Assembly: GCF_009720775.1 (NCBI RefSeq) | Contig: NZ_WNKW01000001.1 | Location: 1,178,001-1,242,000 of the forward strand | Length of the DNA: 64,000 bases | Source: Pseudoduganella danionis | GTDB lineage: Bacteria > Pseudomonadota > Gammaproteobacteria > Burkholderiales > Burkholderiaceae_D | Direction: 5' to 3' | Part shown: piece after piece, positions 18,148 to 27,036 of the stretch | Layout of the letters: every line of letters begins with the position of its first letter | How positions within the stretch are numbered: position 1 is the first letter of the stretch | Notes under the pieces: generated by a model | Told to the model about the DNA's origin: nothing | Database searches by the model: none | The model's input: only the letters and a program-made list of their open reading frames with translations | Position numbers and translations under genes: made by a program

Positions 18148-19011
18148 ATGGACGATAGTTCCGGAGCGATTGTCAAACCTGCCGGTAGTGCGCTGCTGGC
18201 AGGGGTTGCGCTGCTAGCCAGTCAGCTCTCGCTGAATCTGGGCGCGGCACTCGCCAAGCATCTGTTTCCGCTGATCGGCGTCGAGGGTGTGGCTTCCTAC
18301 CGGGTGGGGATCGCCGCCATCATCATGCTGGCCGTGTTCCGTCCGTGGCGTACGCCGCTGACGCTGGCGCAGGGCGTGAATGTGGCCATCTACGGCAGCG
18401 TGATCGGCCTGATGAATCTGCTGATCTACCGTTCGTTCAGCCGCATCCCGCTGGGCATCGCCGTAGCCATCGAAGTGGCAGGGCCGCTGACGGTGGCAGT
18501 GCTGTCCTCGCGCCGGCCGCGTGATCTGCTGGCGGTGGCGCTGGCCGCCGTTGGCTTGTACTTCCTGCTGCCTATCCATAGCGGTGTCAATCAGCTCGAT
18601 CCGGTCGGGGTAGCCTATGCGGCCGGTGCGGCCGTGTGCTGGGGGCTGTACATCGTGTTCGGCAAGCGCGTTTCGGTGATGCACGGCGGGCAGTCGGTGG
18701 CGTGGGCCATGCTGGCCGCTTCCGTGTTCGTCGTGCCCATCGGTGCGTGGTATGGGGGCAGCATGCTGCTCACGCCATCCTATCTGGCCATCGGTCTGGC
18801 GATTGCGCTGATGTGCAGCGCCTTGCCCTATACGCTGGAGATGCTGTCCTTGCGCCGGCTGTCGCAGCGCACTTTCAGCATGTTCAGCAGTGCGGCGCCG
18901 GCACTCAGTGCGCTGGCCGGACTGGTGGTGCTGGGCGAGAGTCTGAGTGCCATCCAGTGGCTGGCGATTGCCAGCATGGTGGGCGCTTCGGTGCTGACTA
19001 CCTTATCCTGA
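18148..19011 (+). CDS. rhtA: EamA-family exporter, RhtA-like (threonine/homoserine efflux)
   Basis: A 287-residue ten-helix drug/metabolite transporter with two EamA repeats. The segments SLNLGAALAKHLFPLIGVEG, IPLGIAVAIEVAGPLTVAV and SSRRPRDLLAV closely match what I know of the RhtA subfamily, which exports homoserine and threonine. It begins 10 bases after the DUF748 stop, with a weak ribosome-binding site, and precedes alaC. RhtA subfamily placement is good; the substrate is inferred. Confidence 0.8.
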   Translation: MDDSSGAIVKPAGSALLAGVALLASQLSLNLGAALAKHLFPLIGVEGVASYRVGIAAIIMLAVFRPWRTPLTLAQGVNVAIYGSVIGLMNLLIYRSFSRIPLGIAVAIEVAGPLTVAVLSSRRPRDLLAVALAAVGLYFLLPIHSGVNQLDPVGVAYAAGAAVCWGLYIVFGKRVSVMHGGQSVAWAMLAASVFVVPIGAWYGGSMLLTPSYLAIGLAIALMCSALPYTLEMLSLRRLSQRTFSMFSSAAPALSALAGLVVLGESLSAIQWLAIASMVGASVLTTLS

Positions 19012-19161
19012 GCGGGCGCGCTGGCGTCACGGCAAGGGCAGAGCGTAAAAAAAATCTGCCGCTTAGCAGTTGCCAAGCGGTGCGCGCGTGGGCTAGTATG
19101 GATGCCGATGCACTTGCATCAACGTCGCTCGGACGGTTCCGGGCGCTTACGTGAGAACTCC

Positions 19162-20358
19162 ATGACTGATACCACTCCGTCGCGCAGCTTTGCGCGCATA
19201 GATCGCCTTCCCCCTTACGTTTTCAATGTCACCGCCGAACTGAAACTCGCGGCGCGCCGCCGTGGCGAAGACATCATCGATATGTCGATGGGTAATCCGG
19301 ATGGTGCGACACCGTCCCACATCGTCGAGAAACTGATCGATACCGTCAAACGTCCCGATACGCATGGCTATTCCGCTTCCAAAGGCATACCGCGTTTGCG
19401 CCGTGCCATCACCAAGTGGTACCAGCGCCGCTACGACGTGGAGTTCGATCCCGATAGCGAAGCCATTGTCACCATTGGCTCCAAGGAAGGGCTGGCGCAC
19501 CTGATGCTGGCAACGCTGGATCAGGGCGACACAGTGCTGGTGCCTAACCCCAGCTATCCTATCCACATCTGGGGCGCGGTGATCGCCGGTGCGAATATCC
19601 GCTCCGTGCGCATGACGCCCGGCGTGGATTTCTTCGACGAGCTGGAACGGGCCGTGCGCGAGAGCTATCCCAAACCGAAGATGATGATCCTCGGCTTCCC
19701 GTCGAATCCTACTGCGCAGTGCGTGGAGCTGGAATTCTTCGAGCGGGTAGTGGCGCTGGCCAAGCAGCACAACATCCTGGTGGTACATGATCTGGCTTAT
19801 GCCGATATCAGCTTCGATGGCTGGAAAGCTCCGTCCATCATGCAGGTGCCCGGTGCGCGCGAGGTGGCGGTGGAGTTCTTCACGCTGTCCAAGAGCTATA
19901 ACATGGCCGGCTGGCGCATCGGTTTCATGGTGGGTAACCGCGAACTGGTGGCTGCGCTGGCGCGCATCAAGAGCTACCACGATTACGGCAGCTTCACGCC
20001 GGTGCAGGTGGCGGCAATTGCGGCACTGGAAGGCGACCAACAGTGCGTGAGCGATATCTGCGCGATGTACCAGAGCCGGCGCGATGTGCTGCACAAGGGC
20101 TTGTGCGAAGCGGGCTGGCAAGTGGAGAAGCCGAAAGCGTCGATGTATATCTGGGCGCCGATACCGGAAGCCTATCGCCATATGGGGTCGCTGGAGTTTT
20201 CCAAGCTGCTGCTGGCCGAGGCCAAGGTTTGCGTCTCCCCCGGCATCGGTTTCGGAGAATACGGCGATGGCTATGTGCGCTTCGCCCTGATCGAAAACGA
20301 GGCGCGCATCCGTCAGGGGCTGCGCGGAATTAAGGCGATGCTGCGCAAGCCTGAATAA
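19162..20358 (+). CDS. alaC: Alanine transaminase AlaC-type aminotransferase
   Basis: PLP-dependent class I/II aminotransferase of 398 residues that makes alanine from pyruvate and glutamate in relatives (YfdZ/AlaC). The start at 19162 ([10 protein letters not shown]) is preferred over 19102, which adds a sequence unlike the family. Visible motifs are [11 protein letters not shown] near the N-terminus, the cofactor-site loop [18 protein letters not shown] and the PLP-lysine region [15 protein letters not shown]. In many betaproteobacteria alaC is followed by homoserine dehydrogenase; here a short unknown gene follows a hairpin instead. Confidence 0.9.
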   Translation: MTDTTPSRSFARIDRLPPYVFNVTAELKLAARRRGEDIIDMSMGNPDGATPSHIVEKLIDTVKRPDTHGYSASKGIPRLRRAITKWYQRRYDVEFDPDSEAIVTIGSKEGLAHLMLATLDQGDTVLVPNPSYPIHIWGAVIAGANIRSVRMTPGVDFFDELERAVRESYPKPKMMILGFPSNPTAQCVELEFFERVVALAKQHNILVVHDLAYADISFDGWKAPSIMQVPGAREVAVEFFTLSKSYNMAGWRIGFMVGNRELVAALARIKSYHDYGSFTPVQVAAIAALEGDQQCVSDICAMYQSRRDVLHKGLCEAGWQVEKPKASMYIWAPIPEAYRHMGSLEFSKLLLAEAKVCVSPGIGFGEYGDGYVRFALIENEARIRQGLRGIKAMLRKPE

Positions 20359-20375
20359 ATTCGCAGTACATTTAC

Positions 20376-20404
20376 GCCGCATCAAATCCAGCCTTTGATG
20401 CGGC
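20376..20404. terminator. Hairpin after alaC
   Basis: Perfect 11-base arms (20376-20386 and 20394-20404) with a seven-base loop lie 17 bases after the alaC stop. There is no T-run, so it may be a weak terminator or mRNA 3' end stabiliser. Confidence 0.6.
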
Positions 20405-20442
20405 GGCTATGGTAGCGAAGTTAAGCTACCGGAGCCTCGACT

Positions 20443-20946
20443 ATGTCTACTTCATCCGTACAGATGTGTTTGCGGCGCCTGCAGGCGCTGTGGCGGCAGG
20501 CGGAGCGCTGGTGGGTCCGTCTGGTGCTGCCGCAGATCATGGCAGCGCTGCCTCTGTGTTTTTTGTGCTGGCGCCATTGTCGTACGCTAGACGGCAAGAT
20601 ACTGCGTCTGCGCCGCATCAGCCAGAAGCTCGAGCGCTGGCAGCGCGCCATACGCGCTTATGGTCTGGACCCGAAGACTCAGATGGAAATGCTCGATGTC
20701 GACCATGCGATGCGCAACGAGATGGCCAGCACGCGCGATATGCTGTGGGGCTTGCGCGCCGACTGTATCGATGTCGAGCGCATGTTCAACCAGCTCGGCT
20801 ATCGCTCGCACCGGCTGCAGCAGCGTCAGGACACGCTGATGGCCGTGCTCGACCACTGCTGCGTTGCCGCCAGCACTGTGCTGGCCGTGCTGGCCGAGCA
20901 TGATGCGGCAGTGCTGCAGCGCTTGCGCGCGCAGCGTGCGGCCTAA
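20443..20946 (+). CDS. Hypothetical protein, helical, Cys- and Trp-rich N-terminus
   Basis: A 167-residue protein of unknown family. A GGAG site at 20431-20434 supports the ATG at 20443 over an overlapping frame from 20409. Residues about 12-48 hold Trp, Cys and a short hydrophobic stretch (LPQIMAALPLCFLCW) that could be a membrane helix; the rest is amphipathic helix with many Arg/Gln/Leu, likely coiled coil. It converges on the downstream oxidoreductase gene 10 bases away. No function can be assigned. Confidence 0.6.
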   Translation: MSTSSVQMCLRRLQALWRQAERWWVRLVLPQIMAALPLCFLCWRHCRTLDGKILRLRRISQKLERWQRAIRAYGLDPKTQMEMLDVDHAMRNEMASTRDMLWGLRADCIDVERMFNQLGYRSHRLQQRQDTLMAVLDHCCVAASTVLAVLAEHDAAVLQRLRAQRAA

Positions 20947-20956
20947 CAGTTAGGCG

Positions 20957-21970
20957 CTAGCCAGCGACCAGCACGATCTTGCCGCGTGCGCGGTTACTCT
21001 CGATCAGGGCGTGGGCACGCTTCAGGTTGTCCGCATTCAGGCTGCCGAAAATTTCCGTCAGCGTGGTGTGCAGCACACCCGTTTCCACCAGTTTGGCCAC
21101 ATCGTTGAGCAGGCGGTGCTGGGCGATCATGTCGCTGGTCTGGAACATCGACCGGGTGAACATGAATTCCCAGTGCAGCGAAACGCTTTTGCGCTTGAGC
21201 AGGCGGATATCGAGGCTGTCCGGATCATCGATCAGCGCTACCTTGCCCTGCGGTGCTATCAGTTCGGCGATGGCGGCCCAGTGCTGGTCGGTCTGGTTCA
21301 GGCTGGCCACATAGGTAACGGGCGGCAGACCCAGACGGGCGATTTCTTGCTGCAGCGGCTTGCTGTGGTCGAGTACATGGTGGGCACCGAGCTCGCGCAC
21401 CCAGTCCGCCGTTTCAGGGCGCGAGGCGGTGCCGATTACGGTCAGCCCCGTCAGCTGGCGCGCCAGCTGCACGAGGATGGAACCTACTCCGCCGGCCGCA
21501 CCGATTACCAGCAGCGACTGACCCGTCTGGCCTTTGTCGCGGCTCACTTGCAGCCGTTCGAACAGCAGCTCCCATGCCGTGATGGCCGTCAGGGGCAGGG
21601 CAGCGGCCTGCGCGAAATCCAGATTGACCGGCTTGTGGCCGACGATGCGTTCATCCACCAGATGCAGCGCGCTATTGGTACCGGCGCGGGTCAGATCGCC
21701 CGCATACCAGACCTGATCGCCCGGTTTGAACAGCGTCACATCGGGACCGACGGCGCGCACGATGCCGGCGGCATCCCAGCCCAGCACTTTATCGCTGCCT
21801 TCGGCCGGCGCCACGTTGCGGCGGATTTTCACATCGACGGGATTGACGGACACGGCGCGCACTTCCACCAGCAGATCGCGCCCCTGCGCAACCGGATCCG
21901 GCAGCTCGACATCGATCAGGGCGGCAGCATCGTGGATAGGCAGGGACTTGCGGTAGGCAACAGCTTGCAT
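20957..21970 (-). CDS. Zinc-type alcohol dehydrogenase-like / quinone oxidoreductase
   Basis: MDR-superfamily NADPH oxidoreductase of 337 residues. The start at 21970 has a GGAG site upstream; the ATG at 21982 would lack one. It has a GroES-like N-terminal domain (VSVNPVDVKIR, GWDAAGIVRAVG) and a Rossmann domain with the VIGAAGGVGSILVQLAR loop. The structural-zinc cysteine cluster of true alcohol dehydrogenases is absent, which fits the quinone oxidoreductase branch. It is divergent from a LysR gene and is probably controlled by it. Confidence 0.88.
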   Translation of the reverse strand: MQAVAYRKSLPIHDAAALIDVELPDPVAQGRDLLVEVRAVSVNPVDVKIRRNVAPAEGSDKVLGWDAAGIVRAVGPDVTLFKPGDQVWYAGDLTRAGTNSALHLVDERIVGHKPVNLDFAQAAALPLTAITAWELLFERLQVSRDKGQTGQSLLVIGAAGGVGSILVQLARQLTGLTVIGTASRPETADWVRELGAHHVLDHSKPLQQEIARLGLPPVTYVASLNQTDQHWAAIAELIAPQGKVALIDDPDSLDIRLLKRKSVSLHWEFMFTRSMFQTSDMIAQHRLLNDVAKLVETGVLHTTLTEIFGSLNADNLKRAHALIESNRARGKIVLVAG

Positions 21971-22019
21971 GGATAGCTCCATAAAGTAGGGAATGGGCGT
22001 ATGATGATTTATTCTGAAT

Positions 22020-22057
22020 CTTTGAAAAAGCCGGTGTTCGATGAAATACTTTCAAAG
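22020..22057. promoter_or_regulatory. CTTTGAAA/TTTCAAAG inverted repeat in the QOR/LysR intergenic region
   Basis: Arms at 22020-22027 and 22050-22057 flank 22 bases. A third TTTGAAA-like unit overlaps the region just before the LysR start. Placement between divergent genes suggests an operator for the LysR protein; unproven. Confidence 0.35.
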
Positions 22058-22069
22058 GAATTTTGAAAA

Positions 22070-22963
22070 TTGCTGAGACTCGATGATTTGACCGTATTTG
22101 TCCGCACGGCCGATAGCGGCAGCCTGTCGGCGGCGGCGCGGGAGCTGGCGATCTCGCCCGCGCTAGCCAGCGCTGCACTGAAGCGGCTGGAAACAGCGTT
22201 GGGCTGGCGGCTGCTGGCGCGCACCACCCGTAGCCTGCGCCTGACGGAAGAAGGGGAAAACTATCTGCGCCATGCGCGCGAAGCACTGCGGCTGCTGCAG
22301 GAAGGGCAGGAAGCTTTGCAGCAGGGGCAGGATACGCCGGGCGGTCTGCTGCGCATCGCCATGCCGTCCGATCTGGGGCGCAATTTTCTGGTGCGCTGGC
22401 TGGACGAATTTCAGGCGCGCTATCCGCGTGTGAGTTTCCAGCTCAGCGTGAGCGACCGCGTTTCCGATCTGTACCGCCAGCCTGTCGATCTGGCCATACG
22501 CTACGGCCGGCTGGATGATTCCAGTCTGGTGGCGTTGCCGCTGGCGCCCGAAAATCGCCGCGTGCTGGTGGCCGCACCGGCCTATCTGCAAGGCCATGGC
22601 ACGCTGAAAACGCTGGACGATCTGCTGCAGCACAACTGTTTGCGCTTCATGGTGGACGAAGTGATCCACGACCGCTGGCAGTTCGGGCAAGGCAGCGAGC
22701 TGCAGGAGCTGCATGTGCAGGGCAACCGCAGTGCCGACGATGCCGATGTGGTGCGGCGCTGGGCTGTGGCTGGTCTGGGCATCGCCTATAAATCGCGGCT
22801 CGATCTGGCCGACGATATCCGCGCCGGCCGCTTGCAGGTGCTGCTGCCGCAACTGGCAGGCGAAGCGGCGCCACTGAACATGCTGTGCATGCATCGCCAG
22901 CACATCACGCCCACGGTGCTGCAGCTGCGCGATTTCCTGCGCGAGCGCTGTATGCAGGCTTAG
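22070..22963 (+). CDS. LysR-family transcriptional regulator (TTG start)
   Basis: A 297-residue LTTR. There is no in-frame ATG at the family N-terminus; TTG at 22070 gives the expected LRLDDLTVFVRTADSGS start and is preceded by AAGGAA 9 bases upstream. Winged HTH is residues about 3-60 (SLSAAARELAISPALASAALKRLE), then the effector-binding domain. It belongs to the same broad CrgA-like group as the LysR at 4917, and also sits divergent from an oxidoreductase. Confidence 0.9.
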   Translation: MLRLDDLTVFVRTADSGSLSAAARELAISPALASAALKRLETALGWRLLARTTRSLRLTEEGENYLRHAREALRLLQEGQEALQQGQDTPGGLLRIAMPSDLGRNFLVRWLDEFQARYPRVSFQLSVSDRVSDLYRQPVDLAIRYGRLDDSSLVALPLAPENRRVLVAAPAYLQGHGTLKTLDDLLQHNCLRFMVDEVIHDRWQFGQGSELQELHVQGNRSADDADVVRRWAVAGLGIAYKSRLDLADDIRAGRLQVLLPQLAGEAAPLNMLCMHRQHITPTVLQLRDFLRERCMQA

Positions 22964-23047
22964 GAAGTTATTAAATCGGCAGCGTGATGCTTGCTGAATG
23001 ACAAATTCCGCTTACCATAGCCACACCCTTGATCTGGAGACGCCCCG

Positions 23048-24121
23048 ATGAATGAAACCCAGCGCGATATTCTGAGTGCCGGCTTTTCGCTGATGCTGAT
23101 AGTGCTAGCCGCTTTCGTGATGCACCGCTTTTTCCTGCCGCTGGTCTGGGCCGGCATACTGTGCGTCGCCACCTGGCCTTTGTATGTGCGCTTGCGCGCG
23201 CGCATGGGCGGGCGCGATGTGCTGGCGGCCGCCGTGCTGACCCTGCTGATGCTGGCCGTGTTCGTGGTGCCACTCGCGCTGGGCGTGACGCAGGCAGCGC
23301 GGCAGGCGCCGGAACTGGCCGCTTTTGTTGTCAAGGCCAATACGGACGGCCTGCCCGTGCCGGCCTTTATGCAGAACCTGCCCATGGTGGGCGACTGGAT
23401 TGCGGACTGGTGGCAGGCCACGCTGAGCCAGCCGCACGGACTGGCCCATCTGCTATCCGAGCATGAAATCAATGGCCTGCATTCGGCCAGCGATATGATC
23501 AAGGTAGTCGGCGCCGGTTTCATGCACAGACTGATGGACTTCGGCCTGGCCTTCCTCTGCCTGTTCTTCTTCTACAAAGATGGCGCAGCGCTGAGCCGCC
23601 AGATCCACGCCATCGGCAGCCATTGTGTGAGCGAGCAACGCTGGGCCCATTTCTCCGCCAAAGTGCCGACTGCCATCCGGGCCACCGTCAATGGTCTGGT
23701 GCTGGTCGGTCTGGCTGAAGGCGTGCTGATCGGCATAGGCTATGCGCTGGCCGGCCTGCATTCAGCCGCCGTATGGGGCGCTGTGACAGGCATACTGGCG
23801 ATTATTCCATTCGGCGCACCGATTGCGTTTCTCAGTGCGGCGGCGCTGCTGGCCAGTCAGGGCGCCGTGGCCGGGGCCATTGCCGTGGCGGTGTGGGGAA
23901 GCATCGTCCTGTTCGTGGCCGACCACTTCGTGCGGCCCGGCATGATAGGCAATGCCACCCGTCTGCCTTTCCTCGCCGTGCTGTTCGGCATACTGGGCGG
24001 CGTCGAAACGCTGGGGCTGGTGGGCTTGTTTATCGGCCCAGTGGTAATGGTGCTGTTTGTGACGCTGTGGTACGAGGCCAATCTGTTTGATGACGGTAGG
24101 CCAGTTGCCACACCCAGGTGA
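23048..24121 (+). CDS. AI-2E family transporter (YdiK/PerM-like permease)
   Basis: A 357-residue inner-membrane protein with seven or eight predicted helices. A GGAG site lies upstream of the ATG. The arrangement of two N-terminal helices, a soluble segment (about residues 80-150) and a C-terminal block of helices with IIPFGAPIAFLSA and LFIGPVVMVLFVTLWYE is typical of the AI-2E exporter/PerM family. The substrate is uncertain: the family name comes from TqsA, but members also carry ions. Stands alone. Confidence 0.85.
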   Translation: MNETQRDILSAGFSLMLIVLAAFVMHRFFLPLVWAGILCVATWPLYVRLRARMGGRDVLAAAVLTLLMLAVFVVPLALGVTQAARQAPELAAFVVKANTDGLPVPAFMQNLPMVGDWIADWWQATLSQPHGLAHLLSEHEINGLHSASDMIKVVGAGFMHRLMDFGLAFLCLFFFYKDGAALSRQIHAIGSHCVSEQRWAHFSAKVPTAIRATVNGLVLVGLAEGVLIGIGYALAGLHSAAVWGAVTGILAIIPFGAPIAFLSAAALLASQGAVAGAIAVAVWGSIVLFVADHFVRPGMIGNATRLPFLAVLFGILGGVETLGLVGLFIGPVVMVLFVTLWYEANLFDDGRPVATPR

Positions 24122-24193
24122 GGAGCGCCCGCGAAGCTGCCGCATCAGCGGGCAGATCGGGCGACTGGGCAGGGCAACTGGCTCCGGCAACCA

Positions 24194-24418
24194 TTAGTGC
24201 GCCTTCGACAGAATCAGCAGCCAGCGACCGAATACCAGCACCTCGAGGTGGCCAGCTTGCACGCCGGTGTCGCACTCGAGGATAGGATTGACAGCGTAGT
24301 AGCGTTTGCGGAAGTCACGGCACACCAGCAATTCACGTTTGCCCACACGTACCATGAACGAAGTCGGCAAGTATTCCATACCGAAGCGGGAACCAAAGCT
24401 GCTATTCAATGTAGTCAT
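24194..24418 (-). CDS. Small protein of unknown function under tandem LexA-type boxes
   Basis: A 74-residue ORF beginning MTTLNSSFGSRFGMEYL with a strong AAAGGAAAC site upstream of its ATG at 24418. It has a mix of aromatic and basic residues (RDFRKRYYAVNP), two cysteines and a hydrophobic C-terminal stretch (LEVLVFGRWLLILS). No domain is recognised. Its promoter region holds two perfect CTGT-N8-ACAG boxes 55-89 bases upstream, so it is a candidate SOS-induced gene. Its stop lies 72 bases from the end of the convergent AI-2E gene. Confidence 0.65.
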   Translation of the reverse strand: MTTLNSSFGSRFGMEYLPTSFMVRVGKRELLVCRDFRKRYYAVNPILECDTGVQAGHLEVLVFGRWLLILSKAH

Positions 24419-24472
24419 GTCGTTTCCTTTGAATGCGTTGTGTTTGTCGAGGAGTTCAGAATAGCATAACTA

Positions 24473-24488
24473 CTGTATGAATAAACAG
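24473..24488. promoter_or_regulatory. LexA-type SOS box 1 (CTGT-N8-ACAG)
   Basis: CTGTATGAATAAACAG matches the CTGT-N8-ACAG LexA operator of beta- and gammaproteobacteria exactly. It lies between the 74-residue gene (leftward) and the PAP2 gene (rightward), in a locally AT-rich stretch. Confidence 0.75.
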
Positions 24489-24491
24489 GTA

Positions 24492-24507
24492 CTGTGTAAA
24501 TAAACAG
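24492..24507. promoter_or_regulatory. LexA-type SOS box 2 (CTGT-N8-ACAG)
   Basis: CTGTGTAAATAAACAG repeats the first box 19 bases later. On the minus strand TTTACA (24495-24500) and TACAGT (24472-24477) are 17 bases apart and could be a promoter covered by both boxes. Tandem boxes resemble the layout at E. coli lexA. Confidence 0.75.
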
Positions 24508-24553
24508 TAAATTTGCTTTTTTGTGGTTTTTCCACCAACTTGAACGGGAAGTA

Positions 24554-25309
24554 GTGTTGGCTGACCAAATTTTCAGCAAAGTAGTGCGTTTCATCGAAGC
24601 AAGGCTGTCGCCGCGGGAAGAATTCGGCCTGCAACTGACGGTCGGCGTGCTGTTGGTGGCGCTGGCCATGGCCATATTCCATGCGCTGGCCGTGGCCGTA
24701 CTGGGGCAGGGCGGCATCGCGGTACTGGATGTACGGGTGGCGCAGTGGTTGCATGCGCGCGCATTCGAACCGCTGACCAGTGTGATGCGCATCATTTCCG
24801 TGCTGCACACGGGCATTCCCATGGTGCTGCTGGTGCTCGCGCTGGCGGCCTATTTCTGGCGCATCGGTGCGCACTACTGGCTGCTGGCCTTGCTGGTCGC
24901 CACGCCCACGGGTGCGCTGCTGAATGTGGCGATCAAATACACCATACAGCGGCCCCGGCCCGTATTCGAGGAACCGCTGGTATCCTTATTGACGTATAGT
25001 TTTCCTAGCGGGCATACGGCAGCGGCCACCATGTTCTGGGGCTTGTTGGCCTGCTATCTGGTGATCGTACGGCCACAGTGGCAGGCGCGCCTGCTGGCGG
25101 TGCTGCTCAGCATCAGCATGGTGCTGCTGGTGGCGCTGAGCCGTATGTATCTGGGGGCTCATTATCTGAGCGATGTGCTGGCAGCGATGGCGGAAAGCGT
25201 GGCGTGGCTGGCGATCTGGCTTACTGCCATTTCGACCTTGCGGCGACGCCGGGAAGCGCGCCAGCGCGCGGCAGCAGGACCTGAAACACCTACGCTGGAG
25301 CAAGGCTGA
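24554..25309 (+). CDS. PAP2-family lipid phosphatase, membrane-bound
   Basis: Phosphatidic acid phosphatase-type enzyme of about 251 residues with five or six membrane helices. Signature motifs are all present: KYTIQRPRP, SFPSGHT and SRMYLGAHYLSD (catalytic His residues in the last two). The start is uncertain: GTG at 24554 has GGGA upstream, while TTG at 24521 or 24557 are options. It overlaps the diacylglycerol kinase gene by one base (TGATG). Phosphatase plus kinase suggests turnover of phosphatidate and diacylglycerol. SOS-type boxes lie 46-81 bases upstream. Confidence 0.85.
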   Translation: MLADQIFSKVVRFIEARLSPREEFGLQLTVGVLLVALAMAIFHALAVAVLGQGGIAVLDVRVAQWLHARAFEPLTSVMRIISVLHTGIPMVLLVLALAAYFWRIGAHYWLLALLVATPTGALLNVAIKYTIQRPRPVFEEPLVSLLTYSFPSGHTAAATMFWGLLACYLVIVRPQWQARLLAVLLSISMVLLVALSRMYLGAHYLSDVLAAMAESVAWLAIWLTAISTLRRRREARQRAAAGPETPTLEQG

Positions 25310-26214
25310 TGCAGGAGGAGAGTAAGCTGGAAAGTGTAGTCGTGCTGATCAATGCCGGTGCCGGAACCGGCTCCGACGCTGGGCGGGTGGCAGCGCTGGC
25401 GCAGCATTTCCGCCAGCATGGACGGCAGGCGGAAGTGCTGCTGGCCCACAGTGGCGCCGAACTGATAGAGCGCGCCCGGCAGGCCGTCGCGGACGGCGTG
25501 ACCACCGTGGTGGCGGGCGGTGGCGATGGCACCATCAATGCCGTGGCCTCGGTGCTGGTGGGCAGCAGCACACGGCTGGGGGTACTGCCGCTGGGTACGC
25601 TCAACCACTTTGCCAAGGATATGCACATCCCGCTGGAACTCGAGCATGCCATCGCCAACGTGGTACACGGGCAGGTGGTGACGGTGGATGTGGGCGAGGT
25701 GAATGGCCGCATCTTCCTCAATAACTCCAGCCTCGGCATCTATCCCGACATCGTGCGTGACCGCGAACAGCAGCAGCGCCGCTTCGGCCGCAGCAAATGG
25801 CCGGCCTTCGGCCGCGCCGTGTTTGCCGCACTGCGGCGCTTTCCCTTCCTGTCGCTGGAGCTGACCATCGATGGCGTGCAGCACACGCGCCGTACGCCGT
25901 TTATCTTTATCGGCAATAATGAATACCAGCAGGGTCTGAGTACGGGACGGCGCAGCCGGCTCGATAGCGGCCGCCTGTGTCTGTATGTGGCCCAGCGTCC
26001 CACCCGGCTGGCACTGCTCGGCTATGCGCTGCATCTGCTGTTCGGCCAGCTGGCGCAGGCGCGCGATTTCGATGTGCTGCAGACGGCTGCCCTGACCATC
26101 GCCACGCGGCGGCGCCATCTGCGCGTGGCCACCGATGGCGAAGTGACGCGCATGAAGCCGCCGCTGCTCTACCGCTCGCTGCCTGCTGCGCTGCAGGTCA
26201 TCGTTCCCCGCTGA
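25309..26214 (+). CDS. Diacylglycerol/lipid kinase catalytic domain protein
   Basis: A 301-residue DAGK_cat/YegS-type lipid kinase. The N-terminal nucleotide-binding region begins VVLINAGAGTGS; the signature GGGDGTINAVASVL is near residues 66-79, followed by LPLGTLNHFAKD. The C-terminal beta domain ends with TDGEVTRMKPPL. The start overlaps the PAP2 stop. It probably phosphorylates diacylglycerol or a related lipid at the inner membrane and thus opposes the upstream phosphatase. Confidence 0.9.
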   Translation: MQEESKLESVVVLINAGAGTGSDAGRVAALAQHFRQHGRQAEVLLAHSGAELIERARQAVADGVTTVVAGGGDGTINAVASVLVGSSTRLGVLPLGTLNHFAKDMHIPLELEHAIANVVHGQVVTVDVGEVNGRIFLNNSSLGIYPDIVRDREQQQRRFGRSKWPAFGRAVFAALRRFPFLSLELTIDGVQHTRRTPFIFIGNNEYQQGLSTGRRSRLDSGRLCLYVAQRPTRLALLGYALHLLFGQLAQARDFDVLQTAALTIATRRRHLRVATDGEVTRMKPPLLYRSLPAALQVIVPR

Positions 26215-26223
26215 AAGGCTGCC

Positions 26224-27036
26224 ATGCGTACCATCGTCCATCTCTCCGATCTGCACTTTGGCCGCGTCGATCAGGCTTTGCTGGCGCCCCTGCAGCGCAC
26301 GGTGGCGGCACTGGCGCCCGATGTGCTGGTGGTCTCGGGCGACCTGACCCAGCGCGCCCGCACGGCCGAGTTTCAGGCCGCACGGGCATTTCTCGATACG
26401 CTGCCGGGCCCGCAGATCGTGGTGCCCGGCAACCACGATATTCCGCTGTATAACGTGGCCAGCCGCTTTCTCACGCCGCTGCGCAAATACACGCGCTACG
26501 TGACGCTGGACCTGATGCCGGAATTTGTCGATGACGAGATCGCCGTGCTGGGCATTAATACGGCCCGTTCGCTGACCATCAAGGATGGCCGCATCAACCG
26601 TCAGCAGATCGAACAGATCCATCAGCGCATGAGCGCGGTCGATCCCCATCTGACCCGCATCGTGGTGACCCACCATCCCTTCGATATGCCGGACGATTAC
26701 GATCAGAAGGATCTGGTCAACCGTGCACCGCAGGCCATGCAGGCCTTTGCCAATTGCGGCGTGGACTTGCTGCTGGCCGGCCATCTGCATGTGAGCCATG
26801 CCCACAACACGGCCCAGCGCTACGAGATCAGCGGCTATGCGGCGTTGATGGTGCAGGCCGGAACGGCCACGTCCACCCGTGCCCGTGGCGAGCACAATTC
26901 CTTCAACGTGCTGCGGGTGGCGCATGACCGCGTGCAGGTCGAGCGCTATAGCTGGCAGCAGGCCAGCGGCGAGTTCGCACCGAGCCAGACGGAATATTTC
27001 CAGCGCAGTGCCGGTGTCTGGACTGAACAGTGCTGA
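26224..27036 (+). CDS. Calcineurin-like metallophosphoesterase
   Basis: A 270-residue cytosolic metallophosphoesterase with all metal-binding blocks: SDLHFG, VVSGDLTQ, PGNHDI, THHPFD and AGHLHVSH. It resembles the 3',5'-cyclic-nucleotide phosphodiesterase/Icc-like and lipid-linked UDP-diacylglucosamine hydrolase-like groups; substrate unclear. Nine bases separate it from the lipid kinase, so it forms a three-gene operon with PAP2 and DAGK, which favours a lipid phosphoester or pyrophosphate substrate. Confidence 0.88.
   Translation: MRTIVHLSDLHFGRVDQALLAPLQRTVAALAPDVLVVSGDLTQRARTAEFQAARAFLDTLPGPQIVVPGNHDIPLYNVASRFLTPLRKYTRYVTLDLMPEFVDDEIAVLGINTARSLTIKDGRINRQQIEQIHQRMSAVDPHLTRIVVTHHPFDMPDDYDQKDLVNRAPQAMQAFANCGVDLLLAGHLHVSHAHNTAQRYEISGYAALMVQAGTATSTRARGEHNSFNVLRVAHDRVQVERYSWQQASGEFAPSQTEYFQRSAGVWTEQC

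Noticed and set aside
20409..20903. Alternative 164-codon frame overlapping the hypothetical gene at 20443
   Set aside because: It lacks a ribosome-binding site and has Ala/Arg/Gly shadow composition, whereas 20443 follows GGAG.
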